12,293 nt of DNA from Alphaproteobacteria bacterium (GTDB lineage: Bacteria > Pseudomonadota > Alphaproteobacteria > Caulobacterales > Maricaulaceae), in NCBI GenBank assembly GCA_030428405.1, contig JAUIEH010000033.1, positions 1-12,293 on the forward strand, written 5' to 3'. This document shows positions 7,066 to 12,293 of the stretch, one piece after another. A program made the position numbers and the translations under genes. The notes under the pieces are model-generated. The model searched no databases. It had not been told where the DNA came from and saw only the letters and a list, made by a program, of their open reading frames with translations. Position 1 is the first letter of the stretch; every line of letters starts with the position of its first letter.

Positions 7066-8394
7066 TTAACGCAACAGCGGCGACCAGGCCGGATCCGAAG
7101 CGTTTCCTGGCGTGTTCAGGACCCGCTCATTTCGTCCAGTCACGTCTATCGTCCGGATTTCCTTACGGATTTGAGAGCCCGGATATTCAACCGAGAACAT
7201 CAAAACGCGTCCGTTCGGCGACCAGGTCGGCCGGTCGATCTTGAAATTCTGCGTGATGATGCGCTCACCCGTGCCGTCCGGACGAATGACGCCCAGGCGG
7301 AACTGGCCGCGCGACTGGTTGGTGAAAGCGATGTAATCGCCGCGCGGCGACCACACCGGCGTGCCGTAAATGCCCTGGCCGAAGGTCAAACGGCGCACAT
7401 CCGTGCCGTCGACATTCATCGTGTAGAGGTGGCTTGAGCTTTCGCCCGCACGATTGGAGCGGAACACGATGCGCCGGCCCGTCGGGTCAAAGGAAGGCTC
7501 GGCCTCCAGCGACGGCTCATTGGTGATGCGCGTCAGGCGGCGCGTCGACAGGTTGAAGACGTGAATGTCCGAATTGCCGCCTTGTGAGACGGTTGTGACG
7601 ATGCTCTGGCCGTCCGGCGAGAACCGCGCCGAATAACTTTCCGCTTCCGGCGAGATTTCAAACAGACGCTCTTCCCGGCCCGTCTCGATGTCGAAGAGAT
7701 AGGTCGTCGGGCGCATGTCGCGGAACGACACATAAGCAATCTGCTGGGCGGTCGGCGAGAAGGTCGGCAACAACACCATGTAGTCGCCATTGGTCAGGAA
7801 TTCGGGATTGGCCCCGTCCTGATCCATGATCGCAAGGCGCGTGACCGGGTTCGTCTTGGGTCCGCTTTCGTGGATGTAGACGATGCGCGTGTCGAAATAA
7901 CCCTCATCGCCCAACAAGCGCTCATAGACGCGGTCGGCGACCTGGTGGGCCACGCGACGCCAGTTGTCGCGCGTGGTCTCAAAGCGCAGCCCCGCCATTT
8001 GCGACTGGGTCTGCACGTTCCACAGCCGGAAGGCGACGCGGACATCGCCCGAGGACAACACCTCAACCGAGCCCGCGACCAGCGCTTCCGAACCGATCAG
8101 GCGCCAGTCCGCAAAACGCGGCTGCACGTCGATATCGCTGATTTGCTGGATGTGGCTCGCAGGGTCGCTGGCGTCGAACCAACCCGAGCTTTCCAGATCG
8201 TTGATGATGACGCCGGCGATGTCGGCGCCGAGCGCGCGCGAGGCCTCATCGGGTCCGATGAAGTCCGGCACCGAGATCGGGCGCGCGCGCAATTCGCCCT
8301 GCGTGATGCGAATTTCTTCCTGCGCAAGGGCGGGCGCGAACGCAGCCAGCGCGAACGCCAGCCCCGCCATGACCCGTACAACCAGTCTCATCAT
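7066..8394 (-). CDS. tolB: Tol-Pal system periplasmic protein TolB
   Basis: Periplasmic propeller protein that binds Pal and is displaced by TolA. The 442-residue product has a cleavable signal peptide (hydrophobic 4-22, likely ALA/QE after 24). The N-terminal mixed domain (about 25-165) includes VPDFIGPDEASRALG (43-57) and DLESSGWFDAS (67-77). The C-terminal six-bladed propeller shows WD40-like TolB repeats, recognisable as FSPTAQQIAYVS, FSPDGQSIV, FDPTGRRIVFRS, WSPRGDYIAF, WSPNGRVLMF and WSPLLR at the end. The length is standard. The start ATG-ATG at 8394/8391 has GGGAG seven bases before the first, and the gap after tolA is only 24 bases, fitting one transcript. Confidence 0.97.
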   Translation of the reverse strand: MMRLVVRVMAGLAFALAAFAPALAQEEIRITQGELRARPISVPDFIGPDEASRALGADIAGVIINDLESSGWFDASDPASHIQQISDIDVQPRFADWRLIGSEALVAGSVEVLSSGDVRVAFRLWNVQTQSQMAGLRFETTRDNWRRVAHQVADRVYERLLGDEGYFDTRIVYIHESGPKTNPVTRLAIMDQDGANPEFLTNGDYMVLLPTFSPTAQQIAYVSFRDMRPTTYLFDIETGREERLFEISPEAESYSARFSPDGQSIVTTVSQGGNSDIHVFNLSTRRLTRITNEPSLEAEPSFDPTGRRIVFRSNRAGESSSHLYTMNVDGTDVRRLTFGQGIYGTPVWSPRGDYIAFTNQSRGQFRLGVIRPDGTGERIITQNFKIDRPTWSPNGRVLMFSVEYPGSQIRKEIRTIDVTGRNERVLNTPGNASDPAWSPLLR

Positions 8395-8418
8395 CAGGAT
8401 TCTCCCGGTTTGGATTTC

Positions 8419-9375
<957 letters not shown>

Positions 9376-9382
9376 CAAGCCC

Positions 9383-9888
9383 TCACTGGGTCACGATTGC
9401 GTTGGTGACGAGGCCGAAATTATGAAACCCGGCCCCGCGCAAACGCACGAGCACTTGCGCGACCGCCTGATAATCGGCGCGTCCGTCCGCACGCACATAG
9501 ATGATGTCTTCGGCCACATCTTCGCCGGCCGCGCGCCGCGCCTGCGTAATCGCGCTCAGCCGGGCGACGAGTTCGTCATAAGCGACCTCGTCGCTCTCAT
9601 CGACATCGACCTCAGCGCTGCGCACCGCGGCGATTTCCGTCTCCTGAATATAGATGACGCCGTTCTGGTCGATCGTCACGGCGAGCGCGTCGCCCTGCCC
9701 CGGCATCGCCGTCGGATCGGTCTCCGGCAGCTCAACCTCGACGCCCACGGTCAGAAGCGGCGCCGTCACCATAAAGACGATCAGCAGGACCAGCATCACA
9801 TCGACAAACGGCGTGACGTTGATTTCCGCACGCGGACGAAAGCGCGGACCGCGCCGGCTCGACCGGCCCTGATCAAGCGTGACGGCCA

Positions 9889-9889
<1 letters not shown>
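9383..9889 (-). CDS. tolR: Tol-Pal system protein TolR (ExbD family)
   Basis: Forms the proton-driven inner-membrane motor with TolQ and passes motion to TolA. The 168-residue protein has a basic cytoplasmic N-terminus (about 1-22), a single TM helix (about 26-47) beginning INVTPFVDVMLVLLIVFM with the conserved proton-relay Asp30, and a periplasmic ExbD domain (about 55-165) with ALAVTIDQNGVIY, IIYVRADGRADYQ and the terminal GLVTNAI segment. An acidic stretch around 90-100 (EVDVDESDEVAY) is somewhat longer than in E. coli TolR. The start ATG shares one base with the tolQ stop (TGATG), a strong sign of coupled translation and fixed stoichiometry. Confidence 0.97.
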
Positions 9890-10656
<767 letters not shown>

Positions 10657-10751
10657 GAGTTCGGTGTTTCCTTCCGGTTCCGCCCGCTCGCCTGCGCGCT
10701 TGCCGCGCGCGATGATGCGAGCTTCTCAGGTGCTGTTGGATTATGACGATT

Positions 10752-11237
10752 TCAGGACGCTTCAAGCGTCAAAAAGGGCCTCAATGCAGCATGCAGGTCT
10801 TCGGGCGCGCGCTTGGGGCGGCCATCCAGCGTCAGGCATACGGCCTCCACCTCCGCGGTCAATAAGCGCTCACCGCTGCGCTGCAATTCCTGGTCGATGA
10901 TAATCCGCGCCCCCTTAAGCGCGCGATAACGCGTGCGCACAAGCAAAGCGTCGTCAATGCGCGCGGGCCGCTCGAAGGTCAGCTCCATGCGGCGCACGGC
11001 GAAGGCGAGCGGCGGATCGCGCTCCAGAAGCGCTGCATGGCGCACGCCTGCGCAGCGCAGATAGTCGGAACGCCCGCGCTCGAGAAAATGCAGATAGCGC
11101 GCATGATAGACGACGCCGGAAAAATCCGTGTCCTCATAATAAACGCGCACCGGCAGGAGATGAACGCCGTCTTCGAGCCGCCCCATTGAGGGCGCGTCGG
11201 GATTGGACGTCTCGCTGATGGGCATACGCGGCGACAT
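10752..11237 (-). CDS. ybgC: Tol-Pal-associated acyl-CoA thioesterase YbgC
   Basis: Hot-dog-fold thioesterase of the 4-hydroxybenzoyl-CoA thioesterase group; known YbgC proteins hydrolyse acyl-CoA and, in E. coli, associate with acyl carrier protein and phospholipid-synthesis enzymes at the inner membrane. The signature YYEDTDFSGVVYHARYLHF (33-51) contains the expected catalytic Asp38, followed by FLERGRSDYLR and later strands FAVRRMELTFERPAR and ALKGARIIIDQEL. The 161 residues include about 25 more than the compact family core at the N-terminus; ATGs at 11225 or 11186 are possible alternatives, and none of the three has a clear ribosome site. It heads the tol-pal cluster, its usual place. 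Confidence 0.93.
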   Translation of the reverse strand: MSPRMPISETSNPDAPSMGRLEDGVHLLPVRVYYEDTDFSGVVYHARYLHFLERGRSDYLRCAGVRHAALLERDPPLAFAVRRMELTFERPARIDDALLVRTRYRALKGARIIIDQELQRSGERLLTAEVEAVCLTLDGRPKRAPEDLHAALRPFLTLEAS

Positions 11238-11245
11238 GGGCGAGC

Positions 11246-11274
11246 GTCATAGCGACAGCCAGCCTCGCCCGCAA
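11246..11274 (-). promoter_or_regulatory. Candidate promoter for the ybgC-tol-pal unit
   Basis: On the minus strand TTGCGG and TATGAC are separated by 17 bases, a fair housekeeping-type match. Transcription would start within a base or two of the ybgC ATG at 11237, implying a leaderless message, or a short leader if the ATG at 11225 is used. It lies between the upstream hairpin and ybgC, where a promoter is expected, but the -35 match is weak. Confidence 0.3.
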
Positions 11275-11302
11275 AGGGAATTGCGACCGGCGCACAAGCA
11301 AA

Positions 11303-11333
11303 CGGGCGGCTCCCGAGACCCGGAAACCGCCCG
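11303..11333 (-). terminator. Hairpin terminator after the cysteine-rich gene
   Basis: CGGGCGG at 11303-11309 pairs with CCGCCCG at 11327-11333 around a 17-base loop, and on the minus strand it is followed by TTTGCTTGT. It starts 39 bases past the stop codon at 11373. This is a moderately good terminator shape that would insulate the tol-pal unit from the gene upstream. Confidence 0.5.
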
Positions 11334-11372
11334 CTTTCGGCGCATCAGACGCGCCGACGCTACGCTTGACCG

Positions 11373-12293
11373 CTAGTTGCGGCAGAACTGCGGAGGACTC
11401 TCCCGTCCGCCCACGCGCTCGCAAGAGCGGCGCATGGTTTCTTGCCCGCGACCATTGATGTTGCAGCAGATGAACTCGTTCGGGTCGTTGTCGCGGCACT
11501 GACGGTCAGCCACGGCGACGCCGCGCGATTGTTGGCACTCATACGACGTCATGAACGAGTCCGAGAGCCCGCGCCGACAACAGACCTGGCCTGCGACCGG
11601 CCCTGGCGCAGGCGGAGGCGTTACGCCACCACCACCGCCGCCGCCGCTTCCGGCGCCGCCGCCACCACCTCCGGCGCCACCGCCGCCGCCGCCGCGGCGG
11701 CATTCGCGATCAGGCGCGATACGGCCGCCGGCCCGGCGGCATTGACGCCGTTCGGTGAAGAACTCGCGGCCGCGATTGACGCAGCACACGCGCTCATCGG
11801 AACCGCCTGCTTCGCGGCATTCGCGGTCGGCCACGATGCGCCCGGCGGTGCGTCGGCATTCGCGACGGGTCGAATAGAAGTCCCGGCCCCGGCTCGAGCA
11901 GCAAATGCGTTCGCCCGGCTCGGCGTCATTACGGCATCGCGGATCAGCGACCACCCGGCCGCCATTGCGGCGACACTCGCGACTGGTCGTGAAGAAGTCG
12001 CGCCGACCGCGCTGACAGCACACGCGCTCGCGCGGCTCTGATTCATTGCGGCACTGGCGATCGGGAACGATGCGGCCGCCGGCGCGCCGGCATTCGCGAT
12101 TCGTCGTCATGAAATCGCGGCGTCCACGCTGGCAGCAGACCCGCTCGCCGGGCTCTGATTCATTGCGGCACTGGCGATCGGGAACGATGCGGCCGCCGGT
12201 GCGACGACAGTCGCGGCGCGATGAGAAATAGTCTCTGCGCCCGCGCTGACAGCAAACGCGGTCGCGCGCGTCATCTCGCCGGCAAATGCTGTC
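11373..12293 (-). CDS. Arginine- and cysteine-rich 39-residue repeat protein, 5' end outside window
   Basis: I do not recognise the family. The frame is open from the window edge to the stop at 11373 (306 codons), so the true start lies beyond 12293. The ATG at 12108-12110 is inside a repeat and is not a start. Numbering from the edge, the protein repeats every 39 residues with four Cys per unit, pattern C-x12-C-x10-CC-x13, and consensus CRRxGGRIVxDRxCRN, then ERVCCxRGRxDFF. Units begin at 29, 68, 107, 146 and 185; a degenerate one precedes at 1-28. In unit five a 38-residue Gly-rich, then Pro-rich segment (199-236) sits between the second Cys and the CC pair. Two diverged units follow (237-306), ending FCRN. 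There are 29 Cys in 306 residues and abundant Arg, which suggests a disulfide-bonded, exported, very basic protein; the signal peptide would lie off the edge. A metal-binding role is an alternative. Confidence 0.82.
   Translation of the reverse strand, partial: DSICRRDDARDRVCCQRGRRDYFSSRRDCRRTGGRIVPDRQCRNESEPGERVCCQRGRRDFMTTNRECRRAGGRIVPDRQCRNESEPRERVCCQRGRRDFFTTSRECRRNGGRVVADPRCRNDAEPGERICCSSRGRDFYSTRRECRRTAGRIVADRECREAGGSDERVCCVNRGREFFTERRQCRRAGGRIAPDRECRRGGGGGGAGGGGGGAGSGGGGGGGVTPPPAPGPVAGQVCCRRGLSDSFMTSYECQQSRGVAVADRQCRDNDPNEFICCNINGRGQETMRRSCERVGGRESPPQFCRN
11586..11699 (-). repeat. Gly/Pro-rich low-complexity segment of the cysteine-rich gene
   Basis: This encodes 38 residues: two Arg, three runs of six to seven Gly broken by Ala or Ala-Gly-Ser, then VTPPPAPGPVAGQ. 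At DNA level it is a GCC/ACC trinucleotide-rich stretch, prone to length change. It occupies the place normally filled by the ten residues between the second Cys and the CC pair of a repeat unit. Confidence 0.85.
11742..12209 (-). repeat. Tandem 117-bp repeat array in the cysteine-rich gene
   Basis: Four complete 117-bp units lie head to tail: 12093-12209, 11976-12092, 11859-11975 and 11742-11858, each encoding 39 residues. A 49-base stretch is identical at 12034-12082 and 12151-12199, exactly 117 bases apart. The first two units match at 35 of 39 residues; units farther along the gene are more diverged. The pattern points to recent duplication near the window edge. Confidence 0.9.

Noticed and set aside
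10756..10770. GACGCTTCAAGCGTC palindrome next to AAAAA at the 3' end of ybgC
   Set aside because: Seven-base arms with a one-base centre make a poor hairpin, the A-run is on the wrong side for minus-strand termination, and it lies within coding sequence. An operator cannot be excluded but nothing supports it.
11442..12041. Ala/Thr-rich plus-strand frame opposite the cysteine-rich gene
   Set aside because: The strict 39-residue Cys spacing, conserved through diverged DNA, is on the minus strand; the plus frame shows no comparable constraint.
12108..12110. ATG as the start of the cysteine-rich gene
   Set aside because: The frame continues open to the window edge with more in-phase repeats, and this Met replaces a Phe of the repeat consensus. 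The gene is partial.
11742..12209. The 117-bp repeats as a CRISPR array
   Set aside because: The units are directly adjacent with no unique spacers, keep an open frame and show protein-level conservation, so this is a coding tandem repeat.

Overview
The window looks like chromosome of a GC-rich alphaproteobacterium. The protein sequences and the gene order (ybgC, tolQ, tolR, tolA, tolB, pal, cpoB, then tilS, ftsH, folP) recall Caulobacterales, Maricaulales or Hyphomonadaceae-type genomes; this placement is inference from memory, not a search. Every gene I can support lies on the minus strand, so transcription runs from high to low coordinates. No RNA genes, insertion sequences, CRISPR arrays or phage genes were seen. 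The coding strand is almost continuous: the longest gap between genes is about 180 bases. Large open frames on the plus strand are composition shadows of the real genes.

In transcription order: (1) 12293-11373 is the 3' part of a gene for an unrecognised, arginine- and cysteine-rich protein built from an exact 39-residue repeat, cut by the window edge. (2) 11237-5375 is a complete Tol-Pal locus: thioesterase YbgC, inner-membrane motor TolQ/TolR, periplasm-spanning TolA with an unusual proline-glutamate linker, propeller TolB, lipoprotein Pal and coiled-coil/TPR protein CpoB. (3) 5387-941 holds three housekeeping genes, tilS (tRNA-Ile lysidine synthetase, overlapping cpoB), ftsH (membrane AAA+ protease) and folP (dihydropteroate synthase). 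(4) 856-74 is a protein of the isocitrate lyase/PEP mutase superfamily with unknown substrate.

The Tol-Pal proteins form one machine. TolQ and TolR use the proton gradient to energise TolA, which reaches across the periplasm to TolB and Pal and helps the outer membrane invaginate at division; CpoB is known in E. coli to link this system to septal peptidoglycan synthesis. Several inverted repeats punctuate the unit. The best is a 14-bp perfect hairpin followed by T residues between pal and cpoB, ending only 14 bases before the cpoB start codon. Others follow ftsH, lie between tolB and pal, and follow the cysteine-rich gene.

The parts most worth a second look are the cysteine-rich repeat protein (no family recognised, recent 117-bp duplication visible in the DNA), the 36-copy Pro-Glu linker of TolA with its hexanucleotide microsatellite, and the terminator-like element in front of cpoB.
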